DNA of 64,000 bases from Bradyrhizobium neotropicale (GTDB lineage: Bacteria > Pseudomonadota > Alphaproteobacteria > Rhizobiales > Xanthobacteraceae). Position numbers and translations under genes: made by a program. Every line of letters starts with the position of its first letter. Positions within the stretch are counted from its first letter, which is position 1. The DNA is taken from the NCBI RefSeq assembly GCF_001641695.1, contig NZ_LSEF01000024.1:19803-83802 (forward strand), read 5' to 3'. Below are positions 36,368 through 45,287 of the stretch, one piece after another. The notes beneath the pieces were generated by a model. The model saw only the letters and a program-made list of their open reading frames with translations. It searched no databases and was not told the origin of the DNA.

Positions 36368-37471
36368 ATGATGTTAACTGCGCTCGGTCTGATGAGCGGG
36401 ACCTCGCTTGACGGGGTCGACGTTGCACTGATCGAAACCGATGGAAAGCTGGTGAAGGCATTCGGGCCGTCCGGCTACCGGCCCTATAGTCCTGCCGAGC
36501 GCAGCCTGCTGCGCCGGGCTCTCTCCGAGGCCGTGAACCTGGCGCAACGCGATGCCCGGCCCGGGGTGCTGGCCGAGGCCGAGCGCGCGGTGACGCTGGC
36601 CCATGCCGAAGCGGTGGCCGCTTTCACCGCCCAGAACCGGATGAAGCCGGAGGACATCGACATCGTCGGCTTCCACGGCCAGACCGTGCTGCACCGGCCC
36701 GAGCGCCGCATGACGGTACAGATCGGCGATGCGCCGGCGCTGGCGAAAGCGATCCATATTCCCGTGATGCACGATTTCCGTGCTGCCGACGTCGAGGCGG
36801 GCGGGCAGGGCGCGCCGTTCGTGCCGGTCTACCACCGGGCGCTGGCGCAGTCGCTGGAGCGTGAGGGGCCGATCTGCGTCGTCAATATCGGCGGCGTTTC
36901 CAACATCACCTATATCGACGGCAACGAGACGCTGATCGCCTGCGACACCGGGCCCGGCAACGCGCTGCTCGACGATTTCATGTACCGCACCATGAACCAA
37001 GCGTTCGATGCGGAGGGTAAGTTCGCAGCGCTCGGCAAGGCGGACGAGGCCTGGATCGCGCGTGCGCTGGCGCTGCCGTTCTTCGCAGCTCCGCCGCCCA
37101 AATCGCTCGACCGCAACGATTTTGCCACGCTCAAGCTCGGCGAGGTGGCGCCGGCCGACGGCGCGGCGACGCTCACCGCCTTCACCGCGGCGGCGATCGC
37201 CCGCATCATTCCACTCCTCCCGCGACGGCCGCGGAGCTGGATCGTCTGTGGCGGGGGCGCCCGCAACCTGACCATGCTGCGCATGCTGCGGGAGCGGGTG
37301 GGGTCGGCCACCGTCGAGGCCGCCGAGACGCTCGGCTGGGCCTCCGACGCCATCGAGGCGCAGGCCTTCGGCTTTCTCGCCGCGCGCGGGCTGAAGGGTT
37401 TGCCATTGTCATACCCGGCCACGACAGGCGTGCCGATGCCGATGACGGGCGGGGTGATCGCCCGACCCTGA
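36368..37471 (+). CDS. anmK: Anhydro-N-acetylmuramic acid kinase
   Basis: The 367-residue enzyme phosphorylates and opens 1,6-anhydroMurNAc to MurNAc-6-phosphate during peptidoglycan recycling. The ATP-binding start GLMSGTSLDGVDVALIETDG (residues 7-26), the sugar-site DIVGFHGQTVLHRPERRMTV, VNIGGVSNITYIDG, and ACDTGPGNALLDDFM with the catalytic aspartate are all present. Adenine-site WIVCGGGARNLTMLRMLRER follows. Two adjacent ATGs (36368, 36371) are possible starts. It lies divergent to tyrS with 162 bp between them. Confidence 0.95.
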   Translation: MMLTALGLMSGTSLDGVDVALIETDGKLVKAFGPSGYRPYSPAERSLLRRALSEAVNLAQRDARPGVLAEAERAVTLAHAEAVAAFTAQNRMKPEDIDIVGFHGQTVLHRPERRMTVQIGDAPALAKAIHIPVMHDFRAADVEAGGQGAPFVPVYHRALAQSLEREGPICVVNIGGVSNITYIDGNETLIACDTGPGNALLDDFMYRTMNQAFDAEGKFAALGKADEAWIARALALPFFAAPPPKSLDRNDFATLKLGEVAPADGAATLTAFTAAAIARIIPLLPRRPRSWIVCGGGARNLTMLRMLRERVGSATVEAAETLGWASDAIEAQAFGFLAARGLKGLPLSYPATTGVPMPMTGGVIARP

Positions 37472-37504
37472 GGTCGCAGACGGTTGATGGAGGTGCATGG
37501 ATCT

Positions 37505-37533
37505 TGACGATTGGATGCAAATGCATCATGTTT
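37505..37533 (+). promoter_or_regulatory. Candidate promoter of the GST-SMR operon
   Basis: TTGACG (37505-37510) is a good -35. The region 16-17 bases further on (CATGTTT) is a weak -10. It is overlapped by a large palindrome. Weak support without expression data. Confidence 0.35.
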
Positions 37534-37550
37534 AATGCAGTTGCATCCAA
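37511..37550. promoter_or_regulatory. 40-bp palindromic operator candidate before the GST gene
   Basis: Two 16-base arms, TTGGATGCAAATGCAT and ATGCAGTTGCATCCAA, are inverted copies with one mismatch around CATGTTTA. Each arm itself contains a TGCA-NN-TGCA dyad (37516-37525 and 37536-37545), 20 bp apart, about two helical turns. This is what a pair of adjacent dimer sites for a MarR- or TetR-like repressor would look like. Confidence 0.65.
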
Positions 37551-37567
37551 CCGTCGGGATCATCGCC

Positions 37568-38245
37568 ATGACCGCTGCCCTCAAACTGATCAGCCACAAG
37601 CTTTGTCCCTATGTGCAGCGCGCGGTGATCGCGCTCTCCGAGAAAGGCGTGCCGTTCGAGCGGATCGAATTCGATCTCGCCAACAAGCCCGATTGGTTCC
37701 TGAAACTGTCGCCACTCGGCAAGGTGCCGGTGCTGGTAGTGACGACCGATAAGAGTGAGGTCGCGCTGTTCGAGAGCAACGTGATCTGCGAGTACATCGA
37801 GGAAACCCAAGGCGGCTCGAAGCTGCATCCGGCTGATGCGCTCAAGCGCGCCGAGCACCGCGCCTGGATGGAGTTCGGCTCGGCGATCCTCGGCGATCTC
37901 TGGGGTCTTGAGACCACGAGCGACCCTGCGACTTTCGACAGCAAGCGCCGGGCCATCGCCGGCAAATTCTCCCGCGTCGAGGCGGCGCTCGGCACGGGTC
38001 CGTATTTCGCCGGCGAGCAGTTCAGCCTAGTCGACGCCGTGTTTGCCCCCATCTTCCGCTATTTCGATCTGTTTGATGAGCTTGCCGAACACGGCATCTT
38101 CAACGATGTGCCGAAGGTGCGGGCGTGGCGGGCGGAGCTTGCCAAGCGTCCGAGCGCGCGCACGGCGGTCGGCGCGGACTATCCGCAATTGCTGCGCGCC
38201 TTCCTGGTGCGGCACGATGCGCATCTGCTCAAGCTCGCCGCCTGA
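37568..38245 (+). CDS. Glutathione S-transferase
   Basis: The 225-residue GST has the thioredoxin-fold N-terminal domain with KLCPYVQRAVIALSEKGVPF, where the CPY motif supplies a cysteine as in omega-class or CDNB-poor bacterial GSTs. The glutathione site is LGKVPVLVV followed by ALFESNVICEYIEE. An all-helical C-terminal domain follows. It conjugates or reduces electrophiles with glutathione. ATG 37568 is preferred to the in-frame upstream start at 37511, which lies in the palindromic operator. The next gene, a small multidrug-resistance transporter, starts 11 bp later, so the pair forms a detoxification operon. Confidence 0.9.
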   Translation: MTAALKLISHKLCPYVQRAVIALSEKGVPFERIEFDLANKPDWFLKLSPLGKVPVLVVTTDKSEVALFESNVICEYIEETQGGSKLHPADALKRAEHRAWMEFGSAILGDLWGLETTSDPATFDSKRRAIAGKFSRVEAALGTGPYFAGEQFSLVDAVFAPIFRYFDLFDELAEHGIFNDVPKVRAWRAELAKRPSARTAVGADYPQLLRAFLVRHDAHLLKLAA

Positions 38246-38256
38246 AGGGCACGCCG

Positions 38257-38580
38257 GTGTCGCCGTCGTTGGCGTGGCTCATGCTCGTGATCGCCGGCGC
38301 GCTCGACGTCGGCTGGGCGATCTCGATGAAATATGCGGAAGGCTACACGCGCTTCGGCTGGAGTATCACCTCGCTCGTGCTGCTCGCCGCCTTTGTCTTC
38401 CTGCTCGGACGGGCGCTGAAGGTGCTGGAGGTCGGCGTCGCCTATTCGGTCTGGACCGGTATCGGCGCGGCCGGAACGTTTCTCTTGGGCGTCGTGCTGT
38501 TCGGGGAGACGCTGAGCGCGATGAAGATCGCCGGTATCACGCTGGTGCTGATGGGGATCACTGCGCTGAAGCTGGCGTAG
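38257..38580 (+). CDS. SMR-family efflux protein (SugE/Gdx type)
   Basis: The 107-residue protein has four transmembrane helices. The Glu14-equivalent region is LAWLMLVIAGALDVGWAISM, in which aspartate (GALDVGW) stands where glutamate (GxxEvxW) is canonical. Further signatures are YSVWTGIGAAGTFLLGVVLF and MGITALKLA. SugE/Gdx proteins export guanidinium or quaternary ammonium compounds as dual-topology dimers. The Glu-to-Asp change should alter proton coupling. The start is GTG 38257 with GAAGGGC upstream. It is downstream of and probably cotranscribed with the GST gene. Confidence 0.85.
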   Translation: MSPSLAWLMLVIAGALDVGWAISMKYAEGYTRFGWSITSLVLLAAFVFLLGRALKVLEVGVAYSVWTGIGAAGTFLLGVVLFGETLSAMKIAGITLVLMGITALKLA

Positions 38581-38592
38581 GGCGAGCCGCGA

Positions 38593-38883
38593 TCAGGTGC
38601 ATCCGTCGGCCAGCAGCAATTTGCTGGTCGTTGTTGCGTGACGAAGCTTGAAGAGATCTTGAATGTCGGGATCGCTCAGGAAGGCTTCCGCCTTCTCGCG
38701 CTCCGGAAATTCGATGACGACGAGACGCTCGGGCGTCCAGTCGCCTTCGATCGTCGTCGGCTGGACGCCGCGAACGATGTAGCGTCCCGAATGCTTGGCG
38801 ATGAAGGCCGGGATTTCGGCGACGTAGGTTTTGAAGCCGGCGAAGTCGTTCACCGACAGGTCGAGCACCAGATACGCCTTCAT
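38593..38883 (-). CDS. DUF1330 domain protein
   Basis: The 96-residue protein is a small ferredoxin-like alpha/beta dimer of the DUF1330 type: KAYLVLDLSVNDFAGFKTYV near the start, HSGRYIVRGVQPTTIEGDW and RLVVIEFPEREKAEAFLSDP. The function of this family is undefined. Its ATG overlaps the TGA of the DUF1697 gene by 4 bp, so it is translationally coupled as the last gene of a three-gene leftward operon. Confidence 0.9.
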   Translation of the reverse strand: MKAYLVLDLSVNDFAGFKTYVAEIPAFIAKHSGRYIVRGVQPTTIEGDWTPERLVVIEFPEREKAEAFLSDPDIQDLFKLRHATTTSKLLLADGCT

Positions 38884-39398
38884 GGCTGGAGCTCCGCGGC
38901 CATCTTCGCGAGCGTCGCGATGGTGTTCATGTTGCGCGCGGTGCCGGCCTTGGCCGCGGGAATGACGAGCTTCGATGTCCCCATGCCGTCGCCATAGTGC
39001 ACATAGATCTCGCGGCGGCCGAGGCGGACCTCCTCGTTGTTCTGGCCGCGGATGCCGGCGAGCGCATCGGCCGGCGGAGCCTTGTCGAGGAAGATCGCGA
39101 CCGTGCGGTTGGGCGCGGCCTTCGGGAAGGGATTGTCGGCTGCGACCTGGGCCATCTCGGCCGCGCTGCGCATGAGCACGCCGACCGGAGCGCCGGCATA
39201 GGCATGCAGGCGCTTTTCGAGGGCGGTCTTGATTGCAGCTTCAGACTTGCGGCTGGTGAAGACGACGTTGCCGCTCGCGATGTAGGTCCGCACGGCGACG
39301 AAGCCGAGCTCCTCGCACATCGCCTTGAGCTCGGTCATCGGCAGCTTGCCGGTGCCGCCGACATTGACGGCCCGCAGCAATGCCACGAACGCGCCCAT
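38880..39398 (-). CDS. DUF1697 domain protein
   Basis: The 172-residue protein has the hallmark start of DUF1697, FVALLRAVNVGGTGKLPMTE, followed by RTYIASGNVVFTSRKSE and later NEEVRLGRREIYVHYGDGMG. The family has a duplicated ferredoxin-like fold and no proven function. ATG 39398 begins the conserved domain. It lies 8 bp downstream of the alpha/beta hydrolase and overlaps the DUF1330 gene. Confidence 0.92.
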   Translation of the reverse strand: MGAFVALLRAVNVGGTGKLPMTELKAMCEELGFVAVRTYIASGNVVFTSRKSEAAIKTALEKRLHAYAGAPVGVLMRSAAEMAQVAADNPFPKAAPNRTVAIFLDKAPPADALAGIRGQNNEEVRLGRREIYVHYGDGMGTSKLVIPAAKAGTARNMNTIATLAKMAAELQP

Positions 39399-39406
39399 GA
39401 CGGACC

Positions 39407-40054
39407 TCAGCGCACGTTGGCGAGCCGCATGTCGAGATAGGCTGTGATGGTCTCCATCAACGGCTCGAGCTTGCCGTCGAAGAAGTGGTTGGCGCCGGGG
39501 ATGACCTGCTGGTCGATCACGATGCCCTTCTGCGTCTTTAGCTTCTCGACCAGCGTGTTGACGTCCTTCGGCGGCACCACCGCGTCCTTCTCGCCATGCA
39601 CGATCAGGCCCGAGGACGGGCAGGGCGCAAGGAAGGAGAAGTCGTAGAGGTTGGCCGGCGGCGCGATCGAGATGAAGCCTTCGACCTCGGGACGGCGCAT
39701 CAGGAGCTGCATGCCGATCCAGGCGCCGAAGGAGAAGCCGGCGACCCAGCAGGCGCGCGCTTCGGGATTGATGGTCTGCGCCCAGTCGAGCGCCGCTGCG
39801 GCATCCGACAATTCGCCGGTGCCGTGATCGAACGAGCCCTGACTGCGGCCGACGCCGCGAAAGTTGAAGCGCAGCACGGAGAATCCGCGATGCGCGAAGG
39901 CGTAATAGCACTGGTACACGATCTGATGATTCATCGTGCCGTGAAACTGCGGATGCGGATGCAGGATCATCGCGATCGGCGCGTTCTTCTGCTTGGCCGG
40001 GTGGTAGCGGCCTTCGAGACGGCCAGCAGGGCCGGCGAAAATGACTTCGGGCAT
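39407..40054 (-). CDS. Alpha/beta hydrolase
   Basis: The 215-residue serine hydrolase has an oxyanion region AMILHPHPQFHGTMNH and the nucleophile elbow GFSFGAWIG. The acid residue lies in HGEKDAVVPPKDV and the catalytic histidine in IPGANHFFDGKLE. It is similar to the widely conserved short hydrolases seen in many alphaproteobacteria; the substrate is unknown. The conserved region begins at MPEVIFAGPAGRLEGRY, so ATG 40054 is preferred over 40102. It heads the operon with the DUF1697 and DUF1330 genes. Confidence 0.9.
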   Translation of the reverse strand: MPEVIFAGPAGRLEGRYHPAKQKNAPIAMILHPHPQFHGTMNHQIVYQCYYAFAHRGFSVLRFNFRGVGRSQGSFDHGTGELSDAAAALDWAQTINPEARACWVAGFSFGAWIGMQLLMRRPEVEGFISIAPPANLYDFSFLAPCPSSGLIVHGEKDAVVPPKDVNTLVEKLKTQKGIVIDQQVIPGANHFFDGKLEPLMETITAYLDMRLANVR

Positions 40055-40406
40055 CGATGATCTCTTGATTGATTCCCTTGAGGGATGGTCCTTGGCAATC
40101 AACCGATTGTCGTGGCCTCATCGACAGCGACGCCGACGAAAGCACGAATGAAGGGTGAGAAGGCGCGCCTTGCGGTGATGCGCTGATAGCGCGCGGTGAC
40201 TTGACGGGCGCGTTCTAACATAGGCTGAGGGTCAAAAAGCAAGCATCTTGAACATCGCCCAATCCCCTCAAGATGTTAGCGTGTCATCGCCGCGTCATCG
40301 CGCGCCGCGGTTTGGGAATCGCGCTTGCCAAGCGCGCGGCCGCGGCCCATGTCGGGCGATCCAGCGCAGAAGGCCACCTCTCGAGAGTTAGGTAACATAT
40401 TACTTC
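40055..40406. other. Gene-free region before the SUF operon
   Basis: No convincing ORF. It must contain the divergent promoters for the hydrolase operon and the Fe-S operon. No Rrf2-type regulator gene (IscR or RirA) precedes the operon. I could not pick out an IscR-like site by eye. Confidence 0.45.
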
Positions 40407-41564
40407 ATGCCGAACCGCGTCTATCTCGACTGGAATGCGACCACTCCGCTCCGCGCGGAAGCACGGGCGGCCATGCTGGCCGCATGGGACCTCGTCGGAA
40501 ATCCGTCCTCGGTGCATGCGGAAGGGCGCGATGCGCGCCGGCTGGTCGAGGAGGCCCGTGCTGCGCTGGCGGCGGCCGTGGGCGCGCTGCCGCGGAACGT
40601 CATCTTCACCTCGGCCGGAACCGAAGCCAACACGCTGGCGCTGTCACCTGGCCTGCGCGGCCGGTCGGGCGGCCCGGTCGAACGACTTCTGGTGTCGGCG
40701 GTCGAGCATCCCTCGGTGGTGGCCGGCGGCCGGTTCCCGGCCGACAGGATCGCCCAGGTGCAGGTTACCCGCTCCGGCGTGGTCGATCTCGATCACCTCA
40801 AGGCCTTGCTCGGCGCCGGCGCGCCGGCGCTGGTCTCGATCATGGCGGCCAACAACGAGACCGGCGCGCTTCAGCCGGTTGCGGAGGCGGCGAAGATGGT
40901 GCACGAGGCTGGCGGCCTGCTGCATGTCGATGCGATCCAGGCGCTCGGCAAAAGTCCCTTAGATATCAAGGCGATAGACGCAGACCTTGCGACTTTTTCT
41001 GCACACAAGATCGGCGGCCCCAAGGGGGTTGGCGCGCTGGTCGTGGCCGAGGGAGTGGCCGGGCTTGAGCCCGTGCTGCGCGGGGGTGGGCAGGAGCTCG
41101 GCCGCCGGGCCGGAACTGAGAATGTCGCGGGCATTGCTGGCTTCGGCGCTGCGGTGAAGGCGGTCGTTCAGACTCTTTCTGAGGATGCGGAGCGCATGGC
41201 AACCCTCAGAGATCATTTGGAAAAAGGGCTCCTTGCCATTGCAGGCACGACGATCTTTTCCGGCGATGTGCAGCGGTTGCCAAATACCGTCTTGTTCACC
41301 GCGCCCGGGCTGAAGGCCGAGACCGCCGTGATTGGTTTCGACCTCGAGGGCATCGCGGTGTCCTCGGGCTCGGCCTGTTCATCGGGAAAAGTGCAGCCGT
41401 CTCATGTGCTTTCGGCCATGGGATTTGGCCCTGATGTGGCCCAGGGAGCGGTGCGCCTCAGTCTGGGCTGGTCCACGCAGGTCGAGGATATCAATCGGGC
41501 CTTGGAGACTTGGCGAAAGCTGGGTAATACCCTACTTAGAGAACAGGCACGAAACACGGCTTGA
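40407..41564 (+). CDS. Cysteine desulfurase, IscS/NifS type (class I)
   Basis: The 385-residue PLP enzyme takes sulfur from cysteine. YLDWNATTPLRAEARAAM opens the fold. The PLP-lysine is in FSAHKIGGPKGVGALV, and the catalytic cysteine lies in the long mobile loop SSGSACSSGKVQPSHV, which marks class I (IscS/NifS). The C-terminus ends soon after LSLGWSTQVEDINRALETW. It is the first gene of the Fe-S assembly operon, separated by about 95 bp from sufB. A second, class II desulfurase (sufS) is further along, so the operon has two sulfur donors. Confidence 0.93.
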   Translation: MPNRVYLDWNATTPLRAEARAAMLAAWDLVGNPSSVHAEGRDARRLVEEARAALAAAVGALPRNVIFTSAGTEANTLALSPGLRGRSGGPVERLLVSAVEHPSVVAGGRFPADRIAQVQVTRSGVVDLDHLKALLGAGAPALVSIMAANNETGALQPVAEAAKMVHEAGGLLHVDAIQALGKSPLDIKAIDADLATFSAHKIGGPKGVGALVVAEGVAGLEPVLRGGGQELGRRAGTENVAGIAGFGAAVKAVVQTLSEDAERMATLRDHLEKGLLAIAGTTIFSGDVQRLPNTVLFTAPGLKAETAVIGFDLEGIAVSSGSACSSGKVQPSHVLSAMGFGPDVAQGAVRLSLGWSTQVEDINRALETWRKLGNTLLREQARNTA

Positions 41565-41658
41565 ACGGTTCTAAGCACGTGCTTTCCGCCAAGAAACATC
41601 GTAATAGTCGTCCGAGTTTGATCCACCGCGGTCCTTGAAACCGCGAGCGGAGGATGGA

Positions 41659-43155
41659 ATGCCAGCCGTACAAGAGACGGTCGAGCGCGTGAAGCGCATC
41701 GACGTCGACCAGTATCGTTATGGGTTTGAGACCCTGATCGACTCCGAGAAGGCCCCCAAGGGGCTGTCGGAAGAGATCGTAAAATTCATCTCGCAGAAAA
41801 AGAACGAACCCGCCTGGATGCTCCAGTGGCGGCTCGAGGCCTATCGCCGCTGGCTGACCATGACCGAGCCGACCTGGGCGCGCGTCGAATATCCCAAGAT
41901 CGACTTCCAGGACATCTACTACTACGCGGCGCCGAAGCCGAAGAAGTCGGTCACCTCGCTCGACGAGATCGATCCGGAAATTCTCAAGACCTATGAGAAG
42001 CTCGGCATTCCCCTGCGGGAAGTCGCGATGCTCGAAGGCGTCGAGCCGAAGGTTGGTGAGGAGGATCCTGCCCGGCGCAAGATCGCGGTCGACGCGGTCT
42101 TCGATTCGGTCTCGGTCGCGACCACCTTCAAGGCGGAGCTGAAGAAGGCCGGCGTGATCTTCATGCCGATCTCGGAGGCGATCCGCGAGCATCCCGAGCT
42201 GGTGCAGAAGTATCTCGGCTCCGTGGTGCCGACCTCCGACAATTTCTATGCGACGCTGAACTCGGCGGTGTTTTCCGACGGCTCGTTCGTCTACGTGCCG
42301 CCGGGCGTGCGCTGCCCGATGGAACTGTCGACCTATTTCCGCATCAACGAGCGCAACACCGGTCAGTTCGAGCGCACGCTGATCATCGCCGACAAGGGCT
42401 CCTACGTCTCCTATCTCGAAGGCTGCACAGCGCCGCAGCGCGACGAGAACCAGCTCCATGCCGCGGTGGTCGAGCTCGTCGCACTCGATGACGCCGAGAT
42501 CAAATATTCGACGGTGCAGAATTGGTACCCCGGCAACTCGGAAGGCAAGGGCGGCATCTACAATTTCGTCACCAAGCGTGGCGACTGCCGCGGCAACCAC
42601 TCCAAGATCTCGTGGACCCAGGTCGAGACGGGTTCGGCGATCACCTGGAAATATCCGAGCTGCATTCTGCGCGGTGACAATTCCCGCGGTGAGTTCTACT
42701 CGATCGCGATCTCGAACGGCTTCCAGCAGGTCGATTCCGGCACCAAGATGATTCACCTCGGCAAGAACACGTCGAGCCGGATCATCTCCAAGGGCATTGC
42801 CGCCGGCAAGTCGCAGAACACCTATCGCGGCCTCGTCACCGCACACCGGAAAGCGACCGGCGCGCGCAACTTCACCGCCTGCGACTCCCTGTTGATCGGC
42901 GACAAATGCGGCGCGCACACCGTGCCATACATCGAGGCGAAGAACTCGTCGGCGACGTTCGAGCACGAGGCGACGACCTCGAAGATCTCCGAGGACGTGC
43001 TGTTCTACTGCATCCAGCGCGGCCTCAGCCAAGAAGAGGCTGTCGGCCTCGTCGTCAACGGCTTCGTCAAGGACGTGCTCCAGCAACTGCCGATGGAATT
43101 CGCGGTGGAAGCTCAGAAGCTGATCTCGATCTCGCTTGAAGGGTCGGTCGGTTAA
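41659..43155 (+). CDS. sufB: Fe-S cluster assembly scaffold protein SufB
   Basis: The 498-residue subunit of the SufBC2D complex is the site where Fe-S clusters are built. Family blocks are visible: [40 protein letters not shown] with the conserved cysteine, then [19 protein letters not shown] and [20 protein letters not shown]. The C-terminal helix ends with [20 protein letters not shown], which binds SufC. ATG 41659 with GGAGGATGGA upstream is chosen over the TTG at 41635. sufC follows after 62 bp. Confidence 0.97.
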   Translation: MPAVQETVERVKRIDVDQYRYGFETLIDSEKAPKGLSEEIVKFISQKKNEPAWMLQWRLEAYRRWLTMTEPTWARVEYPKIDFQDIYYYAAPKPKKSVTSLDEIDPEILKTYEKLGIPLREVAMLEGVEPKVGEEDPARRKIAVDAVFDSVSVATTFKAELKKAGVIFMPISEAIREHPELVQKYLGSVVPTSDNFYATLNSAVFSDGSFVYVPPGVRCPMELSTYFRINERNTGQFERTLIIADKGSYVSYLEGCTAPQRDENQLHAAVVELVALDDAEIKYSTVQNWYPGNSEGKGGIYNFVTKRGDCRGNHSKISWTQVETGSAITWKYPSCILRGDNSRGEFYSIAISNGFQQVDSGTKMIHLGKNTSSRIISKGIAAGKSQNTYRGLVTAHRKATGARNFTACDSLLIGDKCGAHTVPYIEAKNSSATFEHEATTSKISEDVLFYCIQRGLSQEEAVGLVVNGFVKDVLQQLPMEFAVEAQKLISISLEGSVG

Positions 43156-43217
43156 TTGCCGACCCTCGCGGTGCGCCTCGGCGCTCCATGCATCATTTGA
43201 ATAGACTGGAAACCAAG

Positions 43218-43970
43218 ATGGCTTTGCTTGAAGTGAAGGATTTGAAGGTTCGCGTCGAGGAGCGTGAGATCCTCCACGGGCTGACGCTGACCGTGAACGA
43301 GGGCGAGATCCACGCGATCATGGGGCCGAACGGCTCCGGCAAGTCGACGCTCTCCCATGTCATCGCCGGCAAACCCGGCTATGAGGTCACCGACGGCCAG
43401 ATCCTGTTCAAGGGCGAGGACCTTCTGGAGATGGACCCCGAGGAGCGCGCCGCCAGGGGCGTGTTCCTGGCGTTCCAGTATCCGGTCGAGATCCCGGGCG
43501 TCGCCACCATGACCTTCCTGCGCACCGCGCTGAACGCGCAGCGCAAGGCGCGCGGCGAGAGCGAATATTCGACCCCGGACTTCCTGAAGAAGGTCCGCGA
43601 GGTCTCGAAATCGCTGAACATCCCGCAGGACATGCTCAAGCGCGGCGTCAACGTCGGCTTCTCCGGCGGCGAGAAGAAGCGCAACGAAGTGCTGCAGATG
43701 GCGCTGTTCGAGCCGAGCCTGTGCATCCTCGACGAGATGGATTCGGGCCTCGACATCGACGCGCTGCGGATTGCGGCCGACGGCGTCAACGCGCTGCGTT
43801 CACCGAAGCGCGCGATGGTTGTCATCACCCACTATCAGCGGCTGCTGAACTACATCGTGCCCGACTTCGTGCACGTGATGTCGAAGGGCCGCGTCGTGAA
43901 GAGCGGCGGCAAGGAGCTGGCGCTGGAGCTGGAAGAGTCTGGCTACGCCCAGTTCGAGGACGCCGCATAA
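43218..43970 (+). CDS. sufC: Fe-S cluster assembly ATPase SufC
   Basis: The 250-residue ABC-type ATPase drives the SufBCD complex. Walker A is MGPNGSGKST, the signature VGFSGGEKKRNEVLQMALFE, and Walker B is LCILDEMDSGLDIDALR. MALLEVKDLKVRVEEREILH is the standard N-terminus, so ATG 43218 is preferred to 43188. It lies between sufB and sufD, 12 bp before the latter. Confidence 0.97.
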   Translation: MALLEVKDLKVRVEEREILHGLTLTVNEGEIHAIMGPNGSGKSTLSHVIAGKPGYEVTDGQILFKGEDLLEMDPEERAARGVFLAFQYPVEIPGVATMTFLRTALNAQRKARGESEYSTPDFLKKVREVSKSLNIPQDMLKRGVNVGFSGGEKKRNEVLQMALFEPSLCILDEMDSGLDIDALRIAADGVNALRSPKRAMVVITHYQRLLNYIVPDFVHVMSKGRVVKSGGKELALELEESGYAQFEDAA

Positions 43971-43982
43971 GGATTGTTTGCG

Positions 43983-45287
43983 ATGAACGTTGCTGTGGCA
44001 AAGACCGGAAGCGGCCGCGCGGTGAGCGATCTCTTCGCCAGCGCCGAAGGCCGGCTGCCGGGTTCGCTGGCGGTCGTTGCGGTGCGCCGCGAGGCGTTCG
44101 AGACCTATGAGCGTCTCGGCCTGCCGCACCGCCGGATCGAGGAGTGGAAATACACTGATCTGCGCGCGCTGGTCGGCGAGGTGCTGCCGCTTGCGGCTGC
44201 GCCCGACGCGGCTGCCCTGTCTCGCGCGGCGGACGCCGTGAAGGCGCATGCGTTTGCAGGCGCCAGCAAGCTGGTGCTGGTCGACGGCGTGTTCGCGGCC
44301 GATTTATCGGACGTGAAGGCACTGCCTTCCGGCGTGAGCGTGACGACCTTGCGCGAGGCGCTGGACAAGAGCGCTGATCTGCTCACGACAGCTTCCGCCG
44401 ACGCGGTGATCTCGCTGAACGCGGCGATGGCGACCGATGGTGTCGTGCTGTCGATCGCCGACGGCGCGCAACTCTCCGCGCCGGTCCAGATCATTCACGT
44501 GGCGACCGTGCCGTCCGCATCGAACTTCACCCGTTCGCAGGTGCGGATCGGGAAGGGGGCTCGTCCGACCATCATCGAGAGCTTTGTCGCGGCCGGCGCC
44601 GGCGCCTACCAGGTCAACGACGCCGTGCTTGTCTCGATCGGCGATGACGCTGACGTTGCCTATATCCGTCTGATGGACGATGCGGCTGACGCGGTGAACA
44701 TCACCTCGCAGTTCGTGACGGTCGGCGCCAACGTCAAACTCAACTATTTCAACATGACCAGCGGCGGCGCAGTGAGCCGTCTCCAGGGATTCATCACGTT
44801 TGCGGGCGAGGGCAGCGAGCTCTCGCTCAACGGCGTGAACCTGCTCAAGAAGACCGAGCACGGCGATCTGTCGCTGGTGGTCGATCATGCCGTGCCGAAC
44901 TGCATGAGCCGCGAAACCTTCCGCGCCGTGATCGATGACCGCGGCCATTCGGTGTTCCAGGGCCGCATCATCGTCCGTCCCGACGCGCAGAAGACCGACG
45001 GCAAGATGATGACCCGCGCGCTGCTGCTCTCGGACGAGGCCGAAGCCGACAACAAGCCCGAACTCGAGATCTTTGCCGACGACGTCTCCTGCGGCCATGG
45101 CGCCACCGCCGGCGCGCTCGACGACAGCCTGCTGTTCTATCTGAAGGCGCGCGGCCTGCCGGAGAAGCAGGCCCAGGCGCTGCTGATCCAGGCCTTCGTG
45201 GGCGAGGCGATCGAGCAGATCGCCGACGATGATTTGCGCGAGCATGTGATCGGGCTTGCCGAGCGCTGGCTGGAGCGGCGATCATGA
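43983..45287 (+). CDS. sufD: Fe-S cluster assembly protein SufD
   Basis: The 434-residue SufB paralogue completes the SufBC2D complex and helps iron entry. The N-terminal helical part includes GLPHRRIEEWKYTDLRALVG. The beta-helix core has GEGSELSLNGVNLLKKTEHG, then SRETFRAVIDDRGHSVFQGR and QKTDGKMMTRALLLSDEAEA. Near the C-terminus FADDVSCGHGATAGALDDSL carries the conserved CxHG motif. ATG 43983 is preceded by TAAGGA. Its stop overlaps the sufS ATG by 4 bp. Confidence 0.96.
   Translation: MNVAVAKTGSGRAVSDLFASAEGRLPGSLAVVAVRREAFETYERLGLPHRRIEEWKYTDLRALVGEVLPLAAAPDAAALSRAADAVKAHAFAGASKLVLVDGVFAADLSDVKALPSGVSVTTLREALDKSADLLTTASADAVISLNAAMATDGVVLSIADGAQLSAPVQIIHVATVPSASNFTRSQVRIGKGARPTIIESFVAAGAGAYQVNDAVLVSIGDDADVAYIRLMDDAADAVNITSQFVTVGANVKLNYFNMTSGGAVSRLQGFITFAGEGSELSLNGVNLLKKTEHGDLSLVVDHAVPNCMSRETFRAVIDDRGHSVFQGRIIVRPDAQKTDGKMMTRALLLSDEAEADNKPELEIFADDVSCGHGATAGALDDSLLFYLKARGLPEKQAQALLIQAFVGEAIEQIADDDLREHVIGLAERWLERRS

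Noticed and set aside
40284..40517. 77-codon leftward frame before the SUF operon
   Set aside because: Its 3' half covers intergenic DNA, the 5' half overlaps the cysteine desulfurase start, and no family motif or ribosome site is seen.
41536..43086. 516-codon open frame antisense to sufB
   Set aside because: The + strand encodes an unmistakable SufB; the antisense protein has no motifs.
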